From G963666705 sp963666705 (GTDB lineage Bacteria; Pseudomonadota; Alphaproteobacteria; CADEGL01), in contig CAXXKO010000025.1 in NCBI GenBank assembly GCA_963666705.2, positions 62,001 through 126,000 on the forward strand: a stretch of DNA of 64,000 bases. Reading direction: 5' to 3'. Numbering within the stretch: position 1 is the stretch's first letter; the number at the start of each line of letters is the position of its first letter. Positions 1 through 8,638 of this stretch are shown here, one piece after another. The translations under genes and the position numbers were made by a program. Below the pieces are notes generated by a model, which was not told the DNA's origin, ran no database searches, and was given only the letters and a program-made list of their open reading frames with translations.

Positions 1-1
1 G

Positions 2-1174
2 GTCACGCGCCGCGACATCACCGGGCGGCGCGAGGTCGAGAGCGAGATGGCGCGCCAACGCGAGGTGCTGCATCAGAGCGAGAAGCTGAGCGCCATGGGC
101 GAGCTGCTGGCCGGGGTGGCGCACGAGCTGAACAACCCGCTGTCGGTGGTGGTCGGTCAGGCGCTGCTCCTGAGGGAGACGGCGGCGGACGAGCGCATCG
201 CCGCGCGCGCCGACAAGATCGGCGCCGCCGCCGACCGCTGCGCGCGCATCGTCAAGAGCTTCCTGGCCATGGCCCGGCAGGAGCCGAGGGAGCGCCAGCC
301 CACGGACGTGAACGCCATCGTCGAGGCGGGCCTCGACCTCACCGCCTATACCCTGCGCTCGAGCGACATCGAGGTCTCCTCCCGCCTCGCGCGGGACCTG
401 CCCGCGGTCATGGCGGATCCGGACCAGCTCGGCCAGGTCATCACCAACCTGCTGGTCAACGCCCAGCAGGCCCTACAGGAGGTCGAGGGCGCGCGCCGGA
501 TCCGCGTCACGACGACCTTCCGCAAGCACAAGGGCCTCGTCGTCATCAAGGTCAAGGACAACGGGCCCGGCATTCCCGAACATCTCCGCGGGCGCATTTT
601 CGAGCCCCTCTTCACCACCAAGGAGGTCGGCGTGGGCACGGGTATCGGCCTCGCCCTCTGCCACCGCGTGGTGGAGACCCATGGCGGCACGATCGCGGTG
701 GAGGGCCCACCGGGCGACGGGGCGGCCCTGGTCATCCGCCTCCCGGCCGTCGCGAACGGCGGGCCGGAATGGGTCGAGGACCGGGAGGAGGCGAGCAGGG
801 CGCCCGGCCACCGCATCCTCGTCGTGGACGACGAAGCCAGCGTCACCGACCTCCTCGCCGACATCCTCCGCGGCGACGGGCACAAGGTGACGACCGCCAA
901 TTCCGGCCGCGAGGCGCTCGACCGCATCGGCCACGGCGCCTTCGATATCCTCCTCAGCGATCTGCGCATGCCGGAGCTCGACGGGCCGAGCCTGTTCCGC
1001 CTCCTGGAGGAGCGCGAGCCGGCGCTGGTCGCGCGCACCGGCTTCGTGACCGGCGATACCATGAGCGCCGGCATCAAGCGCTTCCTCGAATCCTCGGGCC
1101 GGCCCTATATCGAGAAGCCGATCACGCCGCGCGAGGTGCGCGCCCTCATCGACAGGATCGAGGCGGGAACGTAA
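2..1174 (+). CDS. hybrid sensor histidine kinase with C-terminal receiver domain (5' partial)
   Basis: The reading frame is already open at base 2 and the first residues look like the end of a PAS/PAC domain, so the gene begins before the window. The visible part has a HisKA dimerisation helix with the H-box VAHELNNPLS, then a HATPase domain with DNGPGIP (G1) and GTGIGLAL (G2). After a short linker comes a receiver domain with an acidic pair (VVDDE), a phospho-acceptor Asp in LLSDLRMPELDG and a Lys in YIEKPI. Such kinases autophosphorylate on His and pass phosphate to their own receiver or to a partner. The OmpR-type regulator 35 bp downstream is the obvious partner. No membrane segment is visible here, so input sensing must lie upstream. 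The signal is unknown. Confidence 0.93.
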   Translation, partial: VTRRDITGRREVESEMARQREVLHQSEKLSAMGELLAGVAHELNNPLSVVVGQALLLRETAADERIAARADKIGAAADRCARIVKSFLAMARQEPRERQPTDVNAIVEAGLDLTAYTLRSSDIEVSSRLARDLPAVMADPDQLGQVITNLLVNAQQALQEVEGARRIRVTTTFRKHKGLVVIKVKDNGPGIPEHLRGRIFEPLFTTKEVGVGTGIGLALCHRVVETHGGTIAVEGPPGDGAALVIRLPAVANGGPEWVEDREEASRAPGHRILVVDDEASVTDLLADILRGDGHKVTTANSGREALDRIGHGAFDILLSDLRMPELDGPSLFRLLEEREPALVARTGFVTGDTMSAGIKRFLESSGRPYIEKPITPREVRALIDRIEAGT

Positions 1175-1209
1175 AAGGGTGGCGAGCTCCGATATCGGGG
1201 GCACGAGCC

Positions 1210-1962
1210 GTGAGCGACCGAAGATCCCATATCGTCGTCGTCGATGACGAGGAAGGCATCCGGAGCACCCTCGAGGAATACCTCGAGCTCCACGGATTCC
1301 GCGTGAGCACCGCGCCGGACGGCCCGGCCCTGCGCTGCCTGGCCGCGCGCGAGAGCTTCGATCTGGCCATCCTCGACATCGCCATGCCGGGGGAGGATGG
1401 CCTCTCCCTGGCCCGGTTCCTGCGCGAGCGGGGCGATGTCGGCATCATCATGCTGACGGCCTCGGCCGACGTGATCGACCGCATCGTGGGCCCCGAGATG
1501 GGGGCGGACGACTATCTCGCCAAGCCCGTCGATTTGCGCGAGCTCCTGGCCCGCGTGAAGGCCGTCTTGCGGCGCGCCAAGGCGGCCGAGGGCGGCGACC
1601 CCAAGGCGGATGGCGCCATCGCCGGCGTGCCGTTCGGCGATTGCCGCCTCGACCTCGAATCCCACAAGCTCCACGGCGCGGACGGGGTGGAGATCCCGAT
1701 CACGGCGATGGAGTTCGACCTTTTGAAAGCCTTCGCCGACCACCCTGGGCGGGTGCTGAGCCGCGACCAGCTCCTGAGCCTCGCCCACAACCGCGATTGG
1801 GAGCCCTTCGATCGCTCGATCGACATCCGCATCGCGCGCATCCGCCGCAAGATCGAGCGCGATCCGGCGAAGCCGCGGATCATCAAGACCGTGCGCGGCG
1901 CCGGCTACATGTTCGCGGCCGGGGACGATAAAAACGTTGAGGCCGGAGGGATAGAGAGGTAG
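1210..1962 (+). CDS. OmpR-family response regulator
   Basis: This is a 250-residue DNA-binding response regulator. The receiver domain occupies about residues 1-120, with VVVDDEEG near the start, phospho-acceptor Asp in LAILDIAMPGEDG, the switch region IIMLTAS and the conserved Lys in LAKPVD. A winged-helix Trans_reg_C domain occupies about residues 140-240, with the typical motifs MEFDLLKAF, GRVLSRDQLL, IDIRIARIRRKIE and IKTVRGAGYMF. The frame is open further upstream, but the GTG at 1210 places VSDRRSHIVVVDDE where the family begins. It follows the histidine kinase on the same strand and is probably co-transcribed with it. A perfect hairpin terminator follows. Target genes are not evident. 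Confidence 0.92.
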   Translation: MSDRRSHIVVVDDEEGIRSTLEEYLELHGFRVSTAPDGPALRCLAARESFDLAILDIAMPGEDGLSLARFLRERGDVGIIMLTASADVIDRIVGPEMGADDYLAKPVDLRELLARVKAVLRRAKAAEGGDPKADGAIAGVPFGDCRLDLESHKLHGADGVEIPITAMEFDLLKAFADHPGRVLSRDQLLSLAHNRDWEPFDRSIDIRIARIRRKIERDPAKPRIIKTVRGAGYMFAAGDDKNVEAGGIER

Positions 1963-2073
1963 AAAGCCCGCGCGCGAAGCAGGCGCGAGCGATTCAGGGG
2001 GTCGAGGCATGCGAGTCCGACGCGGGTGCGAGAACGGGTGACCGCGGTGCCGACTTCCGTTCAGGTGGTGATG

Positions 2074-2103
2074 GGGCGTCCCGCGGGGACGCCCTTTTGT
2101 TTT
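2074..2103 (+). terminator. rho-independent terminator after the two-component pair
   Basis: A perfect 9-bp inverted repeat, GGGCGTCCC with GGGACGCCC, is separated by a GCG loop and followed by TTTTGTTTT. It lies between the response regulator and argC on the same strand, so argC probably has its own promoter in 2104-2149. Confidence 0.85.
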
Positions 2104-2149
2104 GGAGCACCGTGGGTTTGAATGAGCACGGCAACGAAGGTGAAGGGTC

Positions 2150-3202
2150 ATGAGCAAGCAGGCAAACCGGATCAGGGTCGGCATCCTCGGCGCGAGCGGC
2201 TATACGGGCGCCGAGCTGGTGCGCCTACTGGTCAACCATCCGCGGGCGGAGATCACCACGCTCACGGCCGACCGCCACGCGGGCAAGCCTCTGGGCGCCG
2301 TTTTCCCGCACCTGGCCGTGCTCGACCTCCCGGACCTGATCCGCGTCGAGGACGCGGACTGGGGGGCGCTCGACGCGGTCTATTGCTGCCTGCCCCACGG
2401 CACCACCCAGGAGGTCATCGCCGGCCTGCCCGAACATCTCAAGGTGGTCGACCTCTCGGCCGATTTCAGGCTCCGCGACGTGGGCACCTATGCCGAGTGG
2501 TACGGGCACGAGCACCGCGCGCCCGGGCTCCAGGACGCGGCCGCCTACGGCTTGACGGAGCTCAACCGCGAAGCCGTCAAGGCCGCGCGCCTCATCGCCA
2601 ACCCGGGCTGCTACCCTTCGACCGCGCTGCTGCCCCTCGTCCCCCTCGTCGAGGCGGGGCAGATCGACGTGGGCGACATCATCATCGACGCCAAGTCGGG
2701 CATCACGGGTGCGGGGCGCGGGCCCAAGGAAGCCAACCTCTTCGCCGAGGTGAGCGAGGGCATTCACGCCTACGGCATCGCCGGGCACCGCCACGCGCCC
2801 GAGATCGAGCAGGAGCTGAGCCTGGCCGCCGGGGCGCCCATCACGGTCAACTTCACGCCCCACCTCATGCCCATGAACCGGGGCATCCTCGCCACCATCT
2901 ATGTCCGCCTGGCGAACGGCGCGGGTGTGGAGGACCTGCGGGCGACCCTCCTCCAGCGCTATGCGGGCGAAGCCTTCGTGCGCGTGACGGCGGAAGGGGC
3001 GGCGCCCGCGACGCGGCACGTGCGCGGCTCGAACCTCTGCCTCATGAACGTCTTCGCCGATCGGGTGCCGGGCCGGGCCATCCTGGTCTCGGTCATCGAC
3101 AATCTGGTCAAGGGCGCCTCGGGCCAGGCGATCCAGAACATGAACCTCCTGACCGGCGTCGCCGAGGGCACCGGCCTCGAACAGGCGCCGATGTTCCCTT
3201 AG
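2150..3202 (+). CDS. argC: N-acetyl-gamma-glutamyl-phosphate reductase
   Basis: This enzyme of arginine biosynthesis reduces N-acetylglutamyl 5-phosphate to N-acetylglutamate 5-semialdehyde with NADPH. The product is 350 residues, the usual length of the long bacterial ArgC type. The N-terminal Rossmann motif reads GILGASGYTGAEL (residues 11-23). The catalytic Cys154 sits in NPGCYPST and the conserved His lies in GHRHAPEIEQ. Further family blocks are KSGITGAGRG and TPHLMPMNRGI. The ATG at 2150 precedes MSKQANRIRVGILG directly. It stands alone between a terminator and a repeat-filled gap. It is one of few clear housekeeping genes in the window. Confidence 0.97.
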   Translation: MSKQANRIRVGILGASGYTGAELVRLLVNHPRAEITTLTADRHAGKPLGAVFPHLAVLDLPDLIRVEDADWGALDAVYCCLPHGTTQEVIAGLPEHLKVVDLSADFRLRDVGTYAEWYGHEHRAPGLQDAAAYGLTELNREAVKAARLIANPGCYPSTALLPLVPLVEAGQIDVGDIIIDAKSGITGAGRGPKEANLFAEVSEGIHAYGIAGHRHAPEIEQELSLAAGAPITVNFTPHLMPMNRGILATIYVRLANGAGVEDLRATLLQRYAGEAFVRVTAEGAAPATRHVRGSNLCLMNVFADRVPGRAILVSVIDNLVKGASGQAIQNMNLLTGVAEGTGLEQAPMFP

Positions 3203-3217
3203 CCGGCATCGGGCCGG

Positions 3218-3436
3218 CTAGTGGTTCGCGTCTGGCACTTGGAACCCTCTCCCCACTTCTTCCCTTGGGGGAGAGGGAAGGACCCGCGAAGCGGGAGGGT
3301 GAGGGGTCAGGAAAGAGTCCCGCGAAGCGGGAGGGTGAGGGCTTGGCCACCGGCAGGCGGCGGAAAGACACTTCATAACGCGCCGACGCGCGTCCCCTCA
3401 CCCCGACCCTCTCCCAAGGGAGAGGGGGACTCTTTC
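3218..3436. repeat. GC-rich dispersed intergenic repeat (copy 1)
   Basis: The stretch begins TAGTGGTTCGCGTCTG and holds CCCTCTCCCC / GGGGAGAGGG hairpins and two copies of GACCCGCGAAGCGGGAGGG-like sequence. The same start and the same units recur at 61962-62148. No credible gene lies in 3203-3455. Confidence 0.8.
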
Positions 3437-3455
3437 GTCGCGATTTCTCCACTGG

Positions 3456-4442
3456 CTATAGCGCCGGGGGCTCGTCCAGGGCGAGGCGGCGGAGGGCCGT
3501 ATAGCGCTCCTCGGGGCTCGCCGCGGCGGCGCTTGCGCGCATGCGCGCGGCCACATCGGTGCCGCCCGCGCGGGCGCGCAGCAGCCAGTAGAGCGCCTTC
3601 ATGGGGTCCGGCCCCGGCATTTCGCTCGCCGCGTAGCGCGCGGCGAGCAGCGCCTGGGACGGGCCGTGGCCCGCGCTCGCCGCTTCGTGAAGGTAGCGCG
3701 CGGCGAGGATGAGGCGCGCCCGGCCCGGCGGCGGGGCGCTCTCCAGCAGCAGCGCCGCGGCCTCGTACTGGGCCTGGGGGTAGCCGCTCTCGGCCGCCTC
3801 GGCGAGAAGGTAGTCGGCGAGGCGGCCGTCCTTCTCCGCACCTTCGCCGTGGCGGTATTCGAGGCTCAGCCCGTACTGGCGCCGGCCGTCCCAGGTGGTG
3901 ACGTTGCGGGACCACTCGACGGCCTGCTGGAACTCGTACGGGAAGGGCCGGTGCATGAGCAGCGTCTGCTCGAAGACGATGGTGAGAATCTGCTTGGGCT
4001 CGCGGGCGAGCGAGAAGACGGCGCGGCGGAACAGATGCTTGGCCGCCTGCTTGTCGCGGGCGACGCCGATGCCGTAGAGGTGCAGGTAGCCGAGCCGCGC
4101 GGCGACGAAGTCGCGGCCCTGGTCGAGCGCCTTGCGGTAATAGCCCACCGCCGCCTCGAGGTCGCGCGGGAAGCCCTCCAGCCCCAGCTCGTAAAGGAGC
4201 CCGAGCGCCACCGAGGCGGCGCCGAGCCCGGCGTCCGACGCCTCCTCGAAGCGCGCGAGCGCCGCCGCCACCTCGCCCGCCTGGGCTGCCCGCTCGGCCT
4301 CCCCGAAGAGCTCGAGGATGGCCTCGAGCCCGGAATCCACATCCTGCGCCCGCGTCGGCGCGGCGAAGATCGCCACCGCCACGACGGCGGTGAGGAGGAG
4401 GGCGGCCCCGGGCCAGGGGCGATGGAGCGCGGCGGGCCTCAT
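3456..4442 (-). CDS. secreted Sel1-like repeat protein
   Basis: The 328-residue product starts with an Arg-containing n-region, a hydrophobic stretch (GAALLLTAVVAVAIFAAP) and a likely cleavage site after TRAQ, so it is probably exported. The mature part is alanine-rich and helical, with several Sel1/TPR-like units such as GAASVALGLLYELGLEG, AVGYYRKALDQGRDFVAARLGYLHLYGIGV and YLLAEAAESGYPQAQYEAAALLLE. Sel1 proteins usually act as protein-protein scaffolds in envelope or signalling complexes. No enzymatic motif is seen. Neighbours give no specific hint. The function is unknown beyond the fold. Confidence 0.75.
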   Translation of the reverse strand: MRPAALHRPWPGAALLLTAVVAVAIFAAPTRAQDVDSGLEAILELFGEAERAAQAGEVAAALARFEEASDAGLGAASVALGLLYELGLEGFPRDLEAAVGYYRKALDQGRDFVAARLGYLHLYGIGVARDKQAAKHLFRRAVFSLAREPKQILTIVFEQTLLMHRPFPYEFQQAVEWSRNVTTWDGRRQYGLSLEYRHGEGAEKDGRLADYLLAEAAESGYPQAQYEAAALLLESAPPPGRARLILAARYLHEAASAGHGPSQALLAARYAASEMPGPDPMKALYWLLRARAGGTDVAARMRASAAAASPEERYTALRRLALDEPPAL

Positions 4443-4571
4443 CCTCCCAGTCTATGCGCGGGCCCGCCCGCCGCCAACGCCGGCATGTCTGTTTGGCGCC
4501 ACCGCCCGCCGCCCCTTGGTTGCGGGCGGGTGGTGCGCTATTTAGGGTCATGATGGGGAGGTTTCCCATGC

Positions 4572-4859
4572 CTAGTACCCACTTTCATAATTCCGTGTGC
4601 CATACGACGGCGCCCCGAGGTTCCCGGCTAGGAGGGTGGCGCGCCGTGATGCCGGGGCATCACAAGCGGCGCGCGACGACGTCCGGGGGCTTCGCCGGGC
4701 GCCGCCCTACGGGTCGCGATTTTCCCGCCCCCTCGGGGCGTCGAGGACGCTGGACGATGCTCCGGCATCGCCGGCGCGCCCCCTCCTCGGCGACCCACCG
4801 AGGAGACGGGAAAAGCGATGCGGGCGTATGGCACACGGAATTATGAAAGTGGGTACTAG
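4572..4859. mobile_element. MITE-1 palindromic element, copy A (complete)
   Basis: A 288-bp element has perfect inverted ends. It starts CTAGTACCCACTTTCATAAT and continues to CCATACG (about 35 bp), and ends with the exact reverse complement. The interior is GC-rich and also palindromic, for example GTGATGCCGGGGCATCAC. It encodes no transposase. Both ends carry CTAG. Its right end contains an ATG that leads straight into the caspase-like signal peptide. Related copies lie at 4979-5209 (left end missing), 18047-18231 (right end missing) and 57690-57959 (complete, inverted). Confidence 0.9.
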
Positions 4860-5196
4860 GCTCGCTTCCACGGTATTCGCCGCTCTCCTGATGCTCGCCC
4901 TGGCCCTGCCGGCCGAGGCGGCCAAGCGCGTGGCGCTGGTGATCGGCAACGGCGCCTATACGGCCACCACCCGCCTCGTTCCCGAGGAGGGTCACAAGCG
5001 GCGCGGACCGTCCGTGATGCCGGGGCATCACAAGCGGCGCGCGACGACGTCCGGGGGCCTCGGGGCGCCGCCCTACGGGTCGCTTTTCCCGCCCCCTCGG
5101 GGCGTCGAGGACGCTGGACGATGCTCCGGCATCGCCGGCGCGCCCCCTCCTGCCGAGGAGACGGGAAAAGCGATCGTATGGCACACGGAATTATGA
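4843..5196 (+). pseudogene. duplicated, truncated head of the caspase-like gene
   Basis: From ATG 4843 the frame encodes the same signal peptide and first caspase strand as the gene at 5193 (MKVGTRLASTVFAALL to GAYTATTRL). It then runs into MITE-1 sequence and stops at TGA 5194-5196. That stop overlaps the ATG of the downstream copy as ATGA. It cannot make a caspase fold, but translation ending here could re-initiate at 5193. It is best seen as a by-product of the duplication. Confidence 0.6.
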
Positions 5197-5209
5197 AAGT
5201 GGGTACTAG
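4979..5209. mobile_element. MITE-1 copy B, left end missing
   Basis: It contains the MITE-1 interior palindrome, the segment from CGCTTTTCCCGCCCCCTCGG onward and the complete right inverted end up to CTAG at 5206-5209. The left inverted end is replaced by the duplicated gene head. It supplies the start codon of the caspase-like gene. Confidence 0.8.
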
Positions 5210-6464
5210 GCTCGCTTCCACGGTATTCGCCGCTCTCCTGATGCTCGCCCTGGCCCTGCCGGCCGAGGCGGCCAAGCGCGTGGCGCTGGTGATCGGCAAC
5301 GGCGCCTATACGGCCACCACCCGCCTCGCGAACCCGCCCAACGACGCCGCCGACATGGCAGCGGCCCTGCGTCGGCTCGGGTTCGAGGTGGTCGAGGTGC
5401 TGGATGGGGACTGGCGCCACATGATGGCGGCCATCCGCGAGTTCGGCGATCGCTCGGCCGGGGCCGAGGCGGCGCTCTTCTATTACGCGGGCCACGGCCT
5501 CCAGGTCGGCGACACGAACTACATGCTGCCGATCTCGGCGGAGCTGGTGAAGGAGCAGGACCTGGAGTTCGAGGCCATCGAGGTGGGCCTGCCGCTACGC
5601 CTGATGGACAGCGCGCGCGCCAAGGTGAAGCTGGTGATCCTCGACGCCTGCCGCAACAACCCGTTGGCCCAGACCCTCGCAAGCTCGATGGCGGCGAGCG
5701 GCCGCGACGTGTCGGTCGGCCGCGGCCTCGCGCGCATCGTTGGCGCCGAGGGCACGCTGATGGCCTTCGCGACGGCGCCCGGCGCCATCGCCGATGACGG
5801 CGCGACCCGCAACAGCCCCTTCACGCGGGCGCTGCTCTCGAACATCGGGACGCCGGGTCTCGAGGTGAGCCTCCTGTTCCGCCGGGTGCGGGCCGAAGTG
5901 ATGGACGCGACCGGGGACAGCCAAGTGCCGTGGGTGAACGAGGCGCTTCTGGGCGAGTTCTACTTCGTGCCGCCGACGGCGAGTGTGACGCCGACCACAC
6001 CGGCGCCCACGATGGCGGAGAGCGCCGAGATCGTGTTCTGGAACACGATCCAGGACAGCACCGATGCGGCGGACTTCGAGGCCTACCTGGCGCGCTTCCC
6101 GGACGGCGTGTTCGCGGGCCTGGCCCGGATCCGGGTCGAATCCCTTCTCTCGGCCGAACCGGAGATCGCCTCGCTGCCGCCCGCGACGCCCGGCTTCGAG
6201 ATCGAGGAGATGGAGGCGCCCTACCGGGTGGTGACGCGCGCCAACCTGCGCGCCGGCCCCTCGACGGATTTCGAGAGGGTGGGCCAGCTCGCTGTCGGCG
6301 CGGAAGTCACCGTGACGGGCAAGGTGCGGGGTCAGGACTGGTTCCGTGTGGCCAGCGCGGACGGCCTTGTGGGCTTCATCTTCGGCCGCCTGATCCAGGA
6401 GGAGGCGGATTATGAGGAGGCGCTGGCGCCCACGCCGCCGCGAGCTATGGCCAGAAGTTGGTGA
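5193..6464 (+). CDS. secreted caspase-like (C14, p20) protein with SH3b domain, 3' end cut by IS
   Basis: This is a predicted exported metacaspase/caspase-like protein. The signal peptide covers about residues 1-27. The p20 domain starts at KRVALVIGNGAY, with catalytic His101 in FYYAGHGLQ and Cys153 in VILDACRNNP. An SH3b-like domain follows near residues 340-405 (YRVVTRANLRAGPSTDFERVGQL). The ATG at 5193 lies inside the inverted end of MITE-1, so the first residues MKVGT are element-derived. An IS256-type element entered at codon 417. The last few residues and the stop come from the IS. The missing C-terminal part continues in the same frame at 7843-8612. Joined, the protein would be 672 residues. 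Bacterial relatives are linked to regulated proteolysis, but no partner is visible. Confidence 0.85.
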   Translation: MKVGTRLASTVFAALLMLALALPAEAAKRVALVIGNGAYTATTRLANPPNDAADMAAALRRLGFEVVEVLDGDWRHMMAAIREFGDRSAGAEAALFYYAGHGLQVGDTNYMLPISAELVKEQDLEFEAIEVGLPLRLMDSARAKVKLVILDACRNNPLAQTLASSMAASGRDVSVGRGLARIVGAEGTLMAFATAPGAIADDGATRNSPFTRALLSNIGTPGLEVSLLFRRVRAEVMDATGDSQVPWVNEALLGEFYFVPPTASVTPTTPAPTMAESAEIVFWNTIQDSTDAADFEAYLARFPDGVFAGLARIRVESLLSAEPEIASLPPATPGFEIEEMEAPYRVVTRANLRAGPSTDFERVGQLAVGAEVTVTGKVRGQDWFRVASADGLVGFIFGRLIQEEADYEEALAPTPPRAMARSW

Positions 6465-7833
6465 CGGCGTGAAGGGTTAAGGTGGCGTATCGTGGGGGTG
6501 ATTGAGCCTCCACTTCTCCAGCAAAGGAGTGATACGCCGTGACCGACAATAACGTTTTGAAGCTTTCCCAGCCATCGACGTTTTCCGATCCGTTGACCGA
6601 GGTGCTGCGCAACGGCGCCCGTTCCCTTTTGGCCCAAGCGGTCGAGGCCGAGGTGGCCGCGTTCCTCGGGAGCCACGCCGAGGAGCGCACCGATGAAGGC
6701 CGCCAACGGCTGGTGCGCCACGGTCATCTGCCGGAACGCGAGATCATGACCGGCATCGGCCCGGTCGCGGTTCGCGGGCCACGGGTCCGCGACCGCACGG
6801 GGCTGGGCGCCGATCGCATCCGCTTCTCCTCGGCGCTGCTGCCGCCTTATGCGCGGCGCTCGAAGAGCCTCGAGGTCCTGATCCCCATCCTCTACCTCAA
6901 GGGCATCTCCACCGGCGACTTCACCGAGGCGCTGGCGGCCTTACTCGGGCCGGACGCCGGCGGCCTCTCGGCCTCGTCCATCGCGCGGCTCACCGAAGTC
7001 TGGGCGGGGGAGCACGCACACTGGCTGAAGCGGGATCTGTCGGCCCGGCGCTACGTCTACTTCTGGGCCGACGGCATCCACGTGCAGGCCCGGCTCGAGG
7101 ACGACGCGCAATGCCTGTTGGTCATCATCGGCGCGACGCCCGAGGGCAAGAAGGAACTCGTCGGCCTCATCGACGGCGTGCGCGAGAGCACCCAATCATG
7201 GCGCGAGCTGCTGCTCGACCTCAAGCGGCGCGGGCTCGCGATGGGGCCTGAACTCGCGGTCGCCGACGGCGCGCTCGGCTTCTGGAAGGCGATCGAGGAA
7301 GTGTGGTCCCGGACGCGCGGCCAGCGCTGTTGGGTGCACAAGACCGCGAACGTCTTGAACAAGCTGCCCAAGAGCCAGCAATCGAAGGCAAAGCGTGCTC
7401 TCCAGGACATCTGGATGGCCGAGACCAGGAGCGACGCAGACAACGCCTTCGACACCTTCATCGAGACCTACGCCGTCAAATACGAAAAGGCGGCTGCATG
7501 CCTGGCCAAGGATCGCGAAACGCTGCTGGCGTTCTACGACTTTCCCGCCGAGCATTGGAAGCACCTGCGGACAACCAACCCCATCGAAAGCACATTCGCC
7601 ACCGTGCGACACCGTACCGTGCGATCCAAGGGATGCCTCTCCAACAAGACGGCGCTCGCCATGGTCTTCAAGCTCACCCAGGGGGCACAAAACAGTTGGC
7701 GCCGCCTCGACGGACACAACCAGTTGCCCAAGCTGATCGTCGGTGTAAAGTTCATCGACGGCATCGAAGCCGTCAGGCAACAACCGCAAGCCGCCGCCTG
7801 ACCCATACCGTCACCAAGATTCAGCCATAGCTC
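6442..7833 (+). mobile_element. IS256-family insertion sequence
   Basis: A 1392-bp element is flanked by a 9-bp direct repeat CGCCGCCGC (6433-6441 and 7834-7842). The ends are imperfect inverted repeats that start GAGCTATGGC and share TTGGTGACGG. Size, 8-9-bp target duplication and transposase all fit IS256. It sits inside the caspase-like gene. Removing it with one repeat copy restores a continuous frame. Confidence 0.9.
6539..7801 (+). CDS. IS256-family transposase
   Basis: The 420-residue mutator-type DDE transposase appears intact. Catalytic acidic residues are recognisable in WADGIHVQ (Asp), AVADGALGFWKA (Asp) and NPIESTFATVRHRT (Glu). The family motif CWVHKTANVLNKLPKSQQ is also present. 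Start is GTG 6539, preceded by AAAGGAG at a good distance. It moves the surrounding 1392-bp IS by cut-and-paste or copy-out. It shows no damage, so the element may still be active. Confidence 0.95.
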   Translation: MTDNNVLKLSQPSTFSDPLTEVLRNGARSLLAQAVEAEVAAFLGSHAEERTDEGRQRLVRHGHLPEREIMTGIGPVAVRGPRVRDRTGLGADRIRFSSALLPPYARRSKSLEVLIPILYLKGISTGDFTEALAALLGPDAGGLSASSIARLTEVWAGEHAHWLKRDLSARRYVYFWADGIHVQARLEDDAQCLLVIIGATPEGKKELVGLIDGVRESTQSWRELLLDLKRRGLAMGPELAVADGALGFWKAIEEVWSRTRGQRCWVHKTANVLNKLPKSQQSKAKRALQDIWMAETRSDADNAFDTFIETYAVKYEKAAACLAKDRETLLAFYDFPAEHWKHLRTTNPIESTFATVRHRTVRSKGCLSNKTALAMVFKLTQGAQNSWRRLDGHNQLPKLIVGVKFIDGIEAVRQQPQAAA

Positions 7834-7842
7834 CGCCGCCGC

Positions 7843-8612
7843 CCGGGCCCGCCGTGCCGACGGTGCCCTGGCCGACCAGTGTCCAATACGAGCCGAGCAT
7901 GCGCCTCATCCTCGAGAACCATCCCGGGTTCCAGGGGGCACCACCCTTGCGCCTGCGCTCGGCCCGCACGGTGACCCGCTACCCGGACGGCACGTCCATC
8001 AACCGGCGCCAGTTGACCTTCGCCGAGATCCGTCCCGGCGTCCTGCGCGAGACCAACGTCTCCGACTACCTATCCACCTGGATGGACGAGCCGGGGGCGT
8101 ACAAGGCCGACACGGTCTACACGACCATTTCCATCCTCGGCGGCCTGTTGGACTTCGCCCTGGACGGCAAGGGCCGCGTCCGCTACCCCGGCACCGACGA
8201 GCATTCCGATACGGGCCAGCGCATCACGTCGATCGAGAACATCGAGGGCCGGCTCTTCCCGCTCGCCATCGGCAACCGCATGTCTTTCACCTACCGCACC
8301 GTCCATGAAGACCGGAACACGGGCACGCGCGACGAGACCCTGCACCAGCGGGAATACGAGGTGGTATCCCGGGAGTTGGCGTCGACCAGGGATGCGCGCA
8401 TCCCGGGGCACTATTTCATGATCCTCGACCGGTCGCGCTGGTGGTCGGGCGACCTCTCGGGCGCCTGCACCTACGAGAGCACCTACTTCGAGGCGCTCGG
8501 CGCCGCGCTGGATATCGGCGCATCCACGCGCCGGTGCGAAGGCAGCAACCCGAAGACCCAGTACCACGACCTCGAGGAGATCGATTTCCCGAGGTGGGGG
8601 GAGCGCTCTTAG
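7843..8612 (+). pseudogene. detached C-terminal part of the caspase-like protein
   Basis: About 255 codons follow directly after the IS target repeat, in the frame that continues the caspase gene once the IS is removed (joined text EALAPTPPPGPAVPTVPWP). The segment starts with a Pro-rich linker, then a mixed alpha/beta region with many aromatic and charged residues (RSARTVTRYPDGTS, FALDGKGRVRYPG, YFMILDRSRWWSGDLSG). It contains two Cys near the end. I do not recognise the domain. It could form an effector or ligand-binding module for the protease. A GTG at 7854 could allow independent translation, but the exported context would be lost. Confidence 0.75.
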
Positions 8613-8638
8613 GTCGTGTACTCATAAGTATGAACCGG

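Larger units (their letters stand above)
4825..5328 (+). repeat. direct duplication of MITE-1 end plus caspase gene head
   Basis: Bases 4825-4978 recur as 5175-5328, 154 bp that appear identical. Each copy holds the right inverted end of MITE-1 and about the first 45 codons of the caspase-like gene. The intervening 196 bp are a MITE-1 interior without its left end. Confidence 0.85.

Noticed and set aside
2122..3378. Arg/Pro/Gly-rich frame overlapping argC
   Set aside because: It is a shadow of argC in another frame with low-complexity translation.
4454..4846. Long open frames running through MITE-1 on both strands
   Set aside because: They follow the GC-rich palindrome, have no family resemblance and vary between copies. 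They are by-products of composition.
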